Origin: Thermoplasmata archaeon
GTDB taxonomy: Archaea; Thermoplasmatota; Thermoplasmata; Lutacidiplasmatales; UBA184
Length of the DNA stretch: 9,792 bases
Reading direction: 5' to 3'
Assembly: GCA_021798415.1 (NCBI GenBank)
Contig: JAJZGO010000052.1
Location: 1-9,792, forward strand
Part shown: one piece after another, positions 1 through 6,074 of the stretch
How the letters are laid out: the number at the start of each line of letters is the position of its first letter
Numbering within the stretch: position 1 is the stretch's first letter
Position numbers and translations under genes: made by a program
The notes under the pieces: generated by a model
Told to the model about the DNA's origin: nothing
The model's database searches: none
The model's input: the letters and a program-made list of their open reading frames with translations, nothing else

Positions 1-224
1 TCCGCAAGGGTCGGTTCGTCGAGGTCATCGACGACGCCGCCCGCCGACGCGGAACCACCCCCGAAGCCCAGCGTCGCACGCTCGAATCGGAGATCCCGCT
101 CGGCCGGGTCGGCACGCCCGAGGAGCTCGCGCGCGCGGTCGTCTTCCTGGGGAGCGAGATGTCGAGCTACGTCAGCGGGGCCCTGTTGCCGGTCGACGGG
201 GGACTCCTGCGCTCGGTCGGCTGA
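1..224 (+). CDS. SDR-family oxidoreductase, C-terminal part (5' end outside window)
   Basis: The reading frame opens at base 3, runs to TGA at 222-224, and encodes the last 73 residues of a short-chain dehydrogenase/reductase. The diagnostic end of the family is visible: IPLGRVGTPEELARAV, then a helix reading VFLGSE, then YVSGALLPVDGG, the usual C-terminal strand and turn that closes over the cofactor site. Enzymes of this type use NAD(P)H to reduce or oxidise a keto or hydroxyl group. The Rossmann glycine motif and the YxxxK catalytic pair would lie upstream of the window, so substrate and cofactor preference cannot be judged. An FabG-like 3-oxoacyl reductase or a sugar/alcohol dehydrogenase are equally possible. 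It is convergent with the cupin gene, with 13 bases between the stops. Confidence 0.9.
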   Translation, partial: RKGRFVEVIDDAARRRGTTPEAQRRTLESEIPLGRVGTPEELARAVVFLGSEMSSYVSGALLPVDGGLLRSVG

Positions 225-237
225 GCGCCGAACCGAC

Positions 238-594
238 CTAGGGCTGGTCGGGACGTCGCGCCTCGGGCAGGAAGTCCTCCCGCTCGGGCACAAAGACGTC
301 GAGGACGACGCTCGGGACCCCCGGGTCCGAGACGAACTCGTGCGGAACGCCGCCCGGGATCGAGTACGCCGAGCCCTTGACGGTGCGGTACGTCTCGGCG
401 CCCACCTTCAGGCGCCCGCCGCCGTCGAGGACCGTCCCCGCCTGCACGTGCAGGTGCGTGTGCATGGGGAACGTCGAGTTGGGCGCGATCTGGTAGAGCA
501 CCATCATCACCCCGTGCCCGTGGGTGAGGATGCGTCGCTTCACGCCGGGAAGGATCTCGTGCCAGGCGTCGGGGCGGTCGTTCCAGAGGGTCAT
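238..594 (-). CDS. Small single-domain cupin protein
   Basis: This is a 118-residue single cupin barrel, the usual size for stand-alone cupins. Motif 1 is HTHLHVQAG (His45, His47, His49, Gln51) and motif 2 is PGGVPHEF (His85), which together would hold one divalent metal. The tail LDVFVPEREDFL closely resembles the LDVFSPxREDFL ending that I recall from KdgF-like sugar-processing cupins. The glutamate normally found two residues after the last motif-1 histidine region is not in place: the HPHEQ pattern reads HLHVQ here. Gln51 may serve as a ligand instead. No substrate can be assigned; it could be a small-molecule isomerase, a dioxygenase or a sensor. It lies 45 bases downstream of the trans-sulfuration gene on the same strand, but an AT-rich box 25 bases before its ATG suggests it also has its own leaderless promoter. 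Confidence 0.88.
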   Translation of the reverse strand: MTLWNDRPDAWHEILPGVKRRILTHGHGVMMVLYQIAPNSTFPMHTHLHVQAGTVLDGGGRLKVGAETYRTVKGSAYSIPGGVPHEFVSDPGVPSVVLDVFVPEREDFLPEARRPDQP

Positions 595-614
595 GGCGTT
601 CGGGACGGCCCGTC

Positions 615-622
615 GGTATTTG
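615..622 (-). promoter_or_regulatory. Possible TATA box for the cupin gene
   Basis: On the minus strand this reads AAATACC preceded by C, an AT-rich island in GC-rich DNA. It is centred about 25 bases upstream of the cupin ATG at 594. That spacing fits an archaeal TATA element driving a leaderless transcript. No Shine-Dalgarno sequence precedes the ATG, which agrees with this reading. The match to a TATA consensus is only moderate. Confidence 0.35.
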
Positions 623-639
623 GACGTGCCGAGGTCATG

Positions 640-1779
640 TCAGCCGAGCGCGTGCTCGAGGTCGGCGACCAGGTCGTCCGCGGCTTCGACCCCGACCGAG
701 AACCGAAGGAGGCCTCCCGTGATCCCCTGGGCCTCGCGCACGGGCGCGGGCACGGACCGGTGGGTCATGAGGGCCGGATGGTTCACGAGCGACTCGACGC
801 CCCCGAGGCTCTCCGCGAGGGTGAAGAGCTTGAGCCGTCGCAGGACCCGACGGGCCGCGGGGAGACCGCCGCGGATCTCCGCGGAAACCATCCCGCCAAA
901 GTCGTCCATCTGCCGCCGCGCCACCCGGTATCCCGGATGGTCGGGCAATCCCGGATAGAGCGTTCGGACGACCTTCGGGTGGCGGGCGAGGAACGCCGCG
1001 ACCTTCCGGGCGTTCTGGCAGTGCGCCCGGACGCGGAGCCCGAGCGTGTGGATCCCCCGGAGGACGAGGAAGCTTTCGAGGGGTCCGAGGATCCCGCCCT
1101 GGGTGTTCTGGTACCAGCGGAACCGCTCGAGCTGGCGCCGGTCCCGACAGACGAGCGCCCCCCCGATGAGGTCACTGTGGCCGCCGAGGTACTTCGTCGT
1201 CGAGTGGAGGACGATGTCCGCGCCGAGCTCGAGCGGGCGCTGGAGGACCGGCGAGGCGAACGTGTTGTCGACGGCGACGCGCGCCTTCGACTTTCGGGCG
1301 ATCGCGATCGCTCCCTTGAGGTCGGTCACCTTGAGCAGGGGGTTCGTCGGGGTCTCGAGGTAGAGGAGGTCGACGGCCGGTCCGTCCGCGAGCGCGCGTC
1401 GCACGTTCGCGAGGTCGGAGGTGTCGATGAGGTCGACGCGCACACCGTGGGTCTCCGCCACGTCGAGCAGCCGCCGGGTCCCCGCGTAGAGGTCGTCGCC
1501 CGCGACGATCCGCGCGCCCGAGGGATACGCCATGAAGAGCGCCGAGGCGGCGGCGAGTCCCGAGGCGAACGCGAGGCCCCCCGCGCCGCCTTCGAGCTTC
1601 CCGAGCACGCGCTCGAGGACGGCGCGCGTCGGGTTGCCGGTCCGAGAGTAAACGAACCCTTTCGCCCGACCGGGCGCGGACTGCGCGTAGGTCGACGTCA
1701 GGTAGACCGGCGGATTGACCGAGCCGGTCAGGGGGTCGGGGGTCTGTCCCTCGTGGATCAACCGTGTGTCCCAGTTCAT
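640..1779 (-). CDS. PLP-dependent trans-sulfuration enzyme (cystathionine gamma-synthase/gamma-lyase type)
   Basis: The 379-residue protein is full length for the Cys/Met metabolism PLP enzyme family. It has the family landmarks in order: YSRTGNPT (Tyr44 and Arg46, which bind the PLP phosphate of the partner subunit), DDLYAGT with the ring-stacking Tyr98, LETPTNP, DNTF with Asp171 that pairs with the pyridine nitrogen, STTKYLGGHSD with the Schiff-base Lys196, SLGGVESL, and LLRFSVG with Arg359 for the substrate carboxylate. The family forms cytosolic homotetramers and acts on cystathionine, homoserine esters or homocysteine. Sequence alone does not separate gamma-synthase, gamma-lyase and O-acetylhomoserine sulfhydrylase, so no symbol is given. 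The start is the first ATG, with MNWDTRLIHEG matching the usual family N-terminus. An AT-rich box centred 27-28 bases upstream supports a leaderless start. Confidence 0.95.
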   Translation of the reverse strand: MNWDTRLIHEGQTPDPLTGSVNPPVYLTSTYAQSAPGRAKGFVYSRTGNPTRAVLERVLGKLEGGAGGLAFASGLAAASALFMAYPSGARIVAGDDLYAGTRRLLDVAETHGVRVDLIDTSDLANVRRALADGPAVDLLYLETPTNPLLKVTDLKGAIAIARKSKARVAVDNTFASPVLQRPLELGADIVLHSTTKYLGGHSDLIGGALVCRDRRQLERFRWYQNTQGGILGPLESFLVLRGIHTLGLRVRAHCQNARKVAAFLARHPKVVRTLYPGLPDHPGYRVARRQMDDFGGMVSAEIRGGLPAARRVLRRLKLFTLAESLGGVESLVNHPALMTHRSVPAPVREAQGITGGLLRFSVGVEAADDLVADLEHALG

Positions 1780-1802
1780 CCCGTGGGTGGAGCGCTCGGT
1801 GC

Positions 1803-1810
1803 GATTTCAA
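1803..1810 (-). promoter_or_regulatory. Possible TATA box for the trans-sulfuration gene
   Basis: The minus strand reads TTGAAATC here, the most AT-rich spot in the 91-base gap after phosphoesterase A. Its centre is about 27-28 bases from the ATG at 1779, the spacing expected of an archaeal TATA element in a leaderless promoter. The sequence itself is a weak match, so the spacing is the main argument. Confidence 0.3.
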
Positions 1811-1870
1811 CCATTCCCCCGCGGCCCGGACCGCTCGAGCCGGGCGCAGGGTCGAGAGGCCCGGGGTCGC

Positions 1871-3091
1871 TCAGCAGGAGAGCTCGAAGTTCACCGTCGC
1901 GGAGTAGTTCGAGACCGTGAACTCCCGGAGCTCGCCTCCGCACGCGTCCTCGGAACCGAAGGCGGCGATCGTGTAGGTCCCGTTGGGGAGGGTCAACTCG
2001 TAGGTCCCGTTCGAGGCGGTCGTGGCGGTGTAGCCGTCCCCGCGGACGATCGCCCCGGCGACGGGGTCTCCGTCGTACGACACGGTCCCACGGACCGGGT
2101 ACGTGGCCGCGAAGTCGAAGAGGTCGGTCATCGGGGGCTCCGCCGTCCAGTTGTCGTAGTGATTCGTGCGACCCAGACCGAGAAGCCATTCCGTCGTCGT
2201 GAGGAGGTTGTAATGGCTGTACGCAACCATCGACGAGAACCCCCGAGAGGCGTACGGACCCACCGCGACGAAGTAGACCGGGCCATTCCCCTGTTTCGGC
2301 GCCCCGCCACCGGACGCGTTCGAGTCGTACGTCACGAAGACCACGCTCGTGGAAAAGAGCGAGCTGTTGAGGAACGGGGAAAGGAACCCGGCGAGCCAGC
2401 GGTCGGCGAACGCCACGGAGGTGTTGTGACCGTCATCGTCCATGTTCGGTGTGATCCAGACGTAGTTGGGGAGGGTCCCCGCGGCGACCGACGCGTTCCA
2501 TGCATCGAGGTTCAGGACATGCGCCGCGCAGTAGGAGGGAGAGTTGGTGACGTAGCGGTAGTCGACGAACGGGTCGTGGGCCACCGAGTAGACCCCGGAG
2601 CTACGGTTGTCGCACGGGGTGGGCATGCTTTCCATGTACGCCGCCCAGGTCTCTCCCGCACGGTCGACGAGCCCGGGGACCGGGAGGACGGTCGCGGAGT
2701 CGGCCCCGCTCGTGGCGTCCAAGTAGTCGACGATCGAGTTGCCGGTGAGCCCGTGGTAGTTGCTCGCGGACGCGAACTGGGTCGCGAGATGTCTCTCGAA
2801 CGGCCCGTCGAGCACGGTCGCCACGGAGGGCTCGTTCTCGAGGAAGATAGTGATGACGTGGCGGATGGGGGTAGGCAAGCCCAGGATAGGCGCCGGGTCG
2901 ACGGAGGGCGCGTGCATCGGTCGGGTGGAGTCGAGGAAGTAGAGGAGCCCTCCGCCGGCCATCAGAAGGCTCGCGAGCACCGCCCCCAGGGCCACGTTGG
3001 GGTTCGCCCCACGGACCGCACGGGCGCGCCTTCGGAGCGTGGGGCGGCGGGCCGCGCGTCGGGTCGGATCGGGGGGAGCAAGGTCGGACAA
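1871..3091 (-). CDS. Phosphoesterase A: membrane-anchored acid-phosphatase/phospholipase C-like protein
   Basis: From a TTG start at 3091 the protein has 406 residues. An Arg-rich cytoplasmic tail (1-32) leads into one membrane helix (33-52), then an exported catalytic domain of the phosphoesterase family (alkaline-phosphatase fold), then a carboxypeptidase-regulatory-like beta domain (about 332-379). Family motifs are IFLEN (Glu85, Asn86, metal), GNSIVDYL with probable nucleophile Ser119, YMESMPTPCD, PNYVWITPN with DDDGHN (Asp220, His222), FVTYDSN (Asp256) and SHYNLLTTTEW (His293). The usual DE pair is DS here, so one expected metal ligand is missing. It probably hydrolyses phosphate esters outside the cell; its substrate is unknown. 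The same frame is open upstream to ATG 3226, but a TATA box 27-28 bases before the TTG favours the shorter form. Two late cysteines, one of them the last residue, could form a disulfide. Confidence 0.9.
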   Translation of the reverse strand: MSDLAPPDPTRRAARRPTLRRRARAVRGANPNVALGAVLASLLMAGGGLLYFLDSTRPMHAPSVDPAPILGLPTPIRHVITIFLENEPSVATVLDGPFERHLATQFASASNYHGLTGNSIVDYLDATSGADSATVLPVPGLVDRAGETWAAYMESMPTPCDNRSSGVYSVAHDPFVDYRYVTNSPSYCAAHVLNLDAWNASVAAGTLPNYVWITPNMDDDGHNTSVAFADRWLAGFLSPFLNSSLFSTSVVFVTYDSNASGGGAPKQGNGPVYFVAVGPYASRGFSSMVAYSHYNLLTTTEWLLGLGRTNHYDNWTAEPPMTDLFDFAATYPVRGTVSYDGDPVAGAIVRGDGYTATTASNGTYELTLPNGTYTIAAFGSEDACGGELREFTVSNYSATVNFELSC

Positions 3092-3115
3092 GGCGCCGCG
3101 GCATGTATCGGAGAC

Positions 3116-3121
3116 GTATAA
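3116..3121 (-). promoter_or_regulatory. TATA box of phosphoesterase A
   Basis: The minus strand reads GGTTATACG, with TTATAC centred 27-28 bases upstream of the TTG at 3091. This is the best TATA-like element in the window and sits at the ideal distance for transcription starting at, or within a base or two of, the TTG codon. It is the main reason for preferring TTG 3091 over the upstream ATG at 3226. Confidence 0.55.
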
Positions 3122-3263
3122 CCGAACGATGACCCCGACCTCCAAATCCCCGGCGCGCTCGACCCGATTCTCGGATCGGCGGAGCCTCCTCCCGGTCCGG
3201 GACCGTGCGGCGATTGTAGGGAGCATTCGTGCGCAGGTCCTACGTAAACTGCATCCATGCGGT

Positions 3264-3277
3264 CGTTCTAATACCGG
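3264..3277 (+). promoter_or_regulatory. Possible TATA region of the permease
   Basis: The plus strand contains TTCTAATACC, whose centre lies about 25 bases before 3296. Transcription from there would give a leader of roughly 45-50 bases before the GTG at 3343, which fits the presence of a Shine-Dalgarno sequence. Another AT-rich spot (TACGTAAAC at 3241-3249) is an alternative, so the assignment is tentative. Confidence 0.3.
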
Positions 3278-3330
3278 GTTCCCGTCGCCGTGACAAGGCG
3301 TCGCTCGGGCCCGGTGCTCGACGGGGCCTT

Positions 3331-3339
3331 GAGGGGATC
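3331..3339 (+). promoter_or_regulatory. Ribosome binding site deciding the permease start
   Basis: The stretch GAGGGGATC differs at one base from GAGGTGATC, the sequence complementary to the conserved 3' end of 16S rRNA. The GAGG core lies 8 bases before the GTG at 3343. This supports GTG as the true start rather than the in-frame ATG at 3229. The 38 residues upstream are Arg- and Gly-rich and do not resemble a transporter N-terminus. Confidence 0.5.
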
Positions 3340-3342
3340 CAC

Positions 3343-4995
3343 GTGGCCACTACGCTAGGGGTCGAGGCGCCGACGAACGTCGTAAACCTGCCGAAGGTCG
3401 TGACGGTCCGAGAGGACGTCTACGTTCGCAAGGCGTCGGGCCTCGTGCGCACGGTCGGGCCCTCGAGCGCGCTCTTCTCGAACCTCGTGGCGATGGGGAT
3501 CATCGTCAACTTCTTCTGGGTCGTCTTCGCGTCCGCCGGGTACCCGAACGCGAACCTCGTCGACACCGTGCTCATCGGGGTACTGATCAACGTCGGCGTC
3601 GGGTTCGTCTACTGGATGCTCTCGAGCGCGATGCCGCGCTCGGGGGGCGACTACGTGTTCATGGGACGGATCTTCCACCCCAGCATCGGCCTCGCGACCA
3701 ACCTCGTCTTTTCGGCGGTCTTCATCACGTGGGCGGGCCTGTTCGCCTACTACATCACGGTCTACGGCCTGCCGATGATGCTCGGCAGCTACGCGATCGC
3801 GGGCGGGAGCTCGGGGCCCCTCACCACCTTCCAGAGCATGATCAGCTCGAGCAACGAGATCTTCGCGATCTCGGCGCTCATCCTGATCCTCGTCATCCTC
3901 ATCAGTTTCCTGCCCACCAAGTGGATCTTCCGCACCACGGTCGGCATCTTCGCCGTGACCGCGGTGATCTACGTGGTCATGATCGGGCTCCTCCTCTTCA
4001 CGAACCAGGCGACGTTCGCGAGCCACTGGAACGCCGCGAACCCGGCGAACACCTATGCGACCATCGCCGCGAGCGGTGCCTCGGGCGACACCATCACGAC
4101 CTCGGGTACGTTCCTCGGGATCGTCTACACGATGCTCAGCTTCGTGGGGTACGCGAACAGCTCGTACTACGCCGGCGAGATCCGAGGGAGCCCCACCCGG
4201 ACCCAGGGGCTCGCGATCTTCGGCGCCCCGATCATCTTCGCGGTCCTCATCGCCGTCCTCTACGCGACGACCTACCTCACCTTCGGGCGGGACTTCATCG
4301 TGGGGCTCAGCACCGGCTACGTGTCGGGCACGGTCGCGGTTCCGGCGTTCCCGTCCCCACTCCTCCTCGCGGCGTACATCCTTCCCTCGGGCGGCATCAG
4401 CCCCGTCCTCGCGGCGTTCCTCTCGTTCGGGGTCGTCCTGACCTTCTTCGGGTTCTCCCTGATCTACTTCATCGTCCCGACGCGCAACGTCTTCGCGTGG
4501 TCGTTCGACCGCGTCTTCCCCTCCGCTCTCGCGCGCGTGAGCCGCCGCGGCGTTCCGTGGGTCGCGGTGATCGGCCTCGCCGTCTTCGCGTTCGTCTCGC
4601 TCTACTTCTCCGTGTACACGACGCTCTTCAACTACCTCGGGTACTCCAACTTCGGGTTCTGGTTCGCGGTCGGGATCGTCTGCCTCGGAGGCGCGCTCTT
4701 CCCGTTGATCCGGCCGAAGCTCTTCGCCCAGGCCCCCCGAATCGTCCGCACCCGGATCGGATCGGTCCCCGTCCTGACCCTGGTCGGGCTCCTCTCGTTC
4801 GGGGCGTCGTGGTATGTCAGCTACGCCTCCTCGACCGCGGCGTTCCTCGAGTTCAGCAGCTACAGCTACTCCGGACTCATGGTCCTGCCGGCCATATTCG
4901 TCGTCGGGTTCGTACTCTACTGGGTCTCCTACGCGATCCAGAAGCGGCGGGGGATTCCGGTCGACCTGATCAGCAAGGAGCTCCCGCCCGATTAG
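3343..4995 (+). CDS. APC-superfamily permease (amino-acid/polyamine-type transporter)
   Basis: From GTG 3343 the protein has 550 residues and about 12 hydrophobic membrane segments, the first near residues 42-63 and the last near 509-530. The signature AMPRSGGDYVFMGR (about 96-109), between helices 2 and 3, is the classic APC-family motif. GYANSSYYAGEIRG (about 269-282) matches the unwound helix-6 region and the following loop that shape the substrate site. TRNVFAWSFDRVFP with GVPW (about 380-406) matches the loop between helices 8 and 9. Such carriers take up amino acids, polyamines or related solutes by coupling to H+ or another solute. The helix-6 residues do not tell me which. It probably shares a transcript with the nucleotidyltransferase gene 41 bases downstream and is divergent from phosphoesterase A. 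The ATG at 3229 in the same frame is a less likely start. Confidence 0.93.
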   Translation: MATTLGVEAPTNVVNLPKVVTVREDVYVRKASGLVRTVGPSSALFSNLVAMGIIVNFFWVVFASAGYPNANLVDTVLIGVLINVGVGFVYWMLSSAMPRSGGDYVFMGRIFHPSIGLATNLVFSAVFITWAGLFAYYITVYGLPMMLGSYAIAGGSSGPLTTFQSMISSSNEIFAISALILILVILISFLPTKWIFRTTVGIFAVTAVIYVVMIGLLLFTNQATFASHWNAANPANTYATIAASGASGDTITTSGTFLGIVYTMLSFVGYANSSYYAGEIRGSPTRTQGLAIFGAPIIFAVLIAVLYATTYLTFGRDFIVGLSTGYVSGTVAVPAFPSPLLLAAYILPSGGISPVLAAFLSFGVVLTFFGFSLIYFIVPTRNVFAWSFDRVFPSALARVSRRGVPWVAVIGLAVFAFVSLYFSVYTTLFNYLGYSNFGFWFAVGIVCLGGALFPLIRPKLFAQAPRIVRTRIGSVPVLTLVGLLSFGASWYVSYASSTAAFLEFSSYSYSGLMVLPAIFVVGFVLYWVSYAIQKRRGIPVDLISKELPPD

Positions 4996-5003
4996 GCCGA
5001 CCG

Positions 5004-5023
5004 CCCCCGTTTTCTGCCGGGGG
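5004..5023 (+). other. Small GC hairpin between permease and nucleotidyltransferase
   Basis: CCCCCG (5004-5009) and CGGGGG (5018-5023) can form a 6-bp stem with an 8-base loop reading TTTTCTGC. It sits in the 41-base gap after the permease stop. No T-run follows, so it does not look like a terminator. The G-run 5019-5025 lies 11 bases before the GTG at 5037 and could act as an imperfect ribosome binding site, which the stem would hide. Confidence 0.3.
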
Positions 5024-5036
5024 GGTTGCCTAAGCC

Positions 5037-6068
5037 GTGGGGGAGCGCGTAGAACTCGTGATCGACCCGCTCCGGCGCGAGCGGGTCTCGATCGAGCTCC
5101 CGCTCGCCTACCGGGTGCCCGTCGAATCGGTACGGTCGGAGCTCGGGCTCCCCGACTCGGTCGACCTTTCCGATCCGATCGTCGCGAGGGCGGTCGCGCT
5201 CGCGGGGGCCGCGAAGCGCCAGGTACCGGGCGTGCGGTTCGCCGTCTTCGGTGGGGTCGCCCACCGGCTGCGCTGCGCGGCGAGCAATCGGGCGTCCCTC
5301 GGTCTGCGGCACGAGCTCCACGACCTGGACATCGCGATCCGCCTCGACGAGGTTCGCTCGTTCGAACGATTCCTGCGCGGGGTCGCCGCGGCCGAGGGCA
5401 GCGGTCTCACGTTCTTCGAGACACCGGGAGACCGGATCTTCAACTCGCTGAGCGGCGGGCAACGGCTGCGATGGCACATGGTGGTCGGCCAGCAGGACTC
5501 CGAGGTCGCGCTCGGGACGCTCGACATCGTAGCGGACGAGTTCTCCTTCTGCCACCGCTTCGACGTCCGCGACGACGTCGAGGCCGCGCCGCGGAACGGC
5601 TGGACCCTCTCGCCCGCCCACCTTCTCCTGGCCAAGGGGCAGTTCATCCAGCGGATCCCAAAGTCGGAGAGCGTGGCGGTGTCGGACCGCGTTCTCGAGC
5701 CGTTCGGAAAGCACGATGTCGTCATCGGACCGGAATCGAAGGATGTCCGGGACCTCCTCGCCCTCCTGCACGACCACGCGCTCGGCGAGGGACCCGGGGA
5801 GATCTCCCCCCGCCTCCTGGAGCGCCGGCTCCGATCCGACTGGGGGCTCTGGAAGACGATCGGGCTCAATCTCGGGATGGTCGGCCGCTCGAAGGTCCTG
5901 GCCGCCGTCCCGGACGCGGCCCGCGCGCAGATCCGCGAACGCCTTGACGCGCTCACCGCGCTCGTGGCCCCGATCGCCCCGAAACGTCGCTTTGGCTTCC
6001 TCGGAGGACCCTGGTGGCAGGAGGTCGACTCGACCCCCTCGGTCGACACCACGGTCGCCGTCGGGTAG
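5037..6068 (+). CDS. Nucleotidyltransferase-fold protein, distant AbiEii/MNT-like
   Basis: This 343-residue soluble protein shows the plan of the nucleotidyltransferase superfamily. FAVFGGVAHRL supplies the GG helix-turn (Gly72, Gly73), HDLDIAI supplies the DxD metal pair (Asp96, Asp98), and LGTLDIV (Asp163) is a candidate for the third carboxylate. Downstream, LSPAHLLLAKGQFIQRI followed by KDVRDLLALL (Lys235, Asp236, Asp239) resembles the helical half of AbiEii-type enzymes. Relatives transfer NMP groups to proteins, tRNA or small molecules, and some are toxins or resistance enzymes. The target here is unknown and no small antitoxin-like gene is adjacent. The GTG at 5037 is the first plausible start; a GTG at 5058 is the alternative. 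It follows the permease at 41 bases on the same strand and converges on the metallophosphoesterase with 6 bases between stops. The C-terminal 20 residues look disordered. Confidence 0.8.
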   Translation: MGERVELVIDPLRRERVSIELPLAYRVPVESVRSELGLPDSVDLSDPIVARAVALAGAAKRQVPGVRFAVFGGVAHRLRCAASNRASLGLRHELHDLDIAIRLDEVRSFERFLRGVAAAEGSGLTFFETPGDRIFNSLSGGQRLRWHMVVGQQDSEVALGTLDIVADEFSFCHRFDVRDDVEAAPRNGWTLSPAHLLLAKGQFIQRIPKSESVAVSDRVLEPFGKHDVVIGPESKDVRDLLALLHDHALGEGPGEISPRLLERRLRSDWGLWKTIGLNLGMVGRSKVLAAVPDAARAQIRERLDALTALVAPIAPKRRFGFLGGPWWQEVDSTPSVDTTVAVG

Positions 6069-6074
6069 CCGAGT

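Larger units (their letters stand above)
3092..3342. other. Divergent promoter region between phosphoesterase A and the permease
   Basis: About 250 bases separate the two divergent starts. The region is less GC-rich than the genes around it in places. It contains a good TATA element on the minus strand near 3116-3121, a weaker TAATAC element on the plus strand near 3268-3273, and a Shine-Dalgarno-like stretch at 3331-3339. Both neighbouring frames remain open into this gap (to ATG 3226 on minus and ATG 3229 on plus). Those translations are Arg-rich and unlike either family, so I read them as non-coding. Confidence 0.5.

Noticed and set aside
1824..1845. Inverted repeat GCCCGG/CCGGGC after the phosphoesterase A stop, considered as a terminator
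   Set aside because: The 6-bp stem with a 10-base loop is common at this GC content, and no T-run follows on the minus strand.
340..1920. Long plus-strand open frame opposite the cupin and trans-sulfuration genes
   Set aside because: Its translation is Arg/Glu/Val-rich without motifs, and it lies antisense to two genes with full family signatures. Long antisense frames are expected at this GC content.
1715..3121. Long plus-strand open frame opposite phosphoesterase A
   Set aside because: The composition is low in complexity and dominated by Arg, Gly and Val, with no domain. The opposite strand encodes a recognisable enzyme.
3238..3246. TCCTACGTA shared with the minus strand at 9645-9653, both in intergenic DNA
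   Set aside because: A shared 9-mer between two gaps of about 250 bases is expected roughly half the time by chance, and the distances to the genes differ.
3229..3342. N-terminal extension of the permease from ATG 3229
   Set aside because: The extra residues are unlike APC-family N-termini, and a good ribosome binding site precedes GTG 3343.
3729..5033. Overlapping plus-strand frame inside the permease
   Set aside because: The product is rich in Arg, His and Pro, as in a +1 reading of a GC-rich membrane gene; the permease frame has clear motifs and membrane helices.
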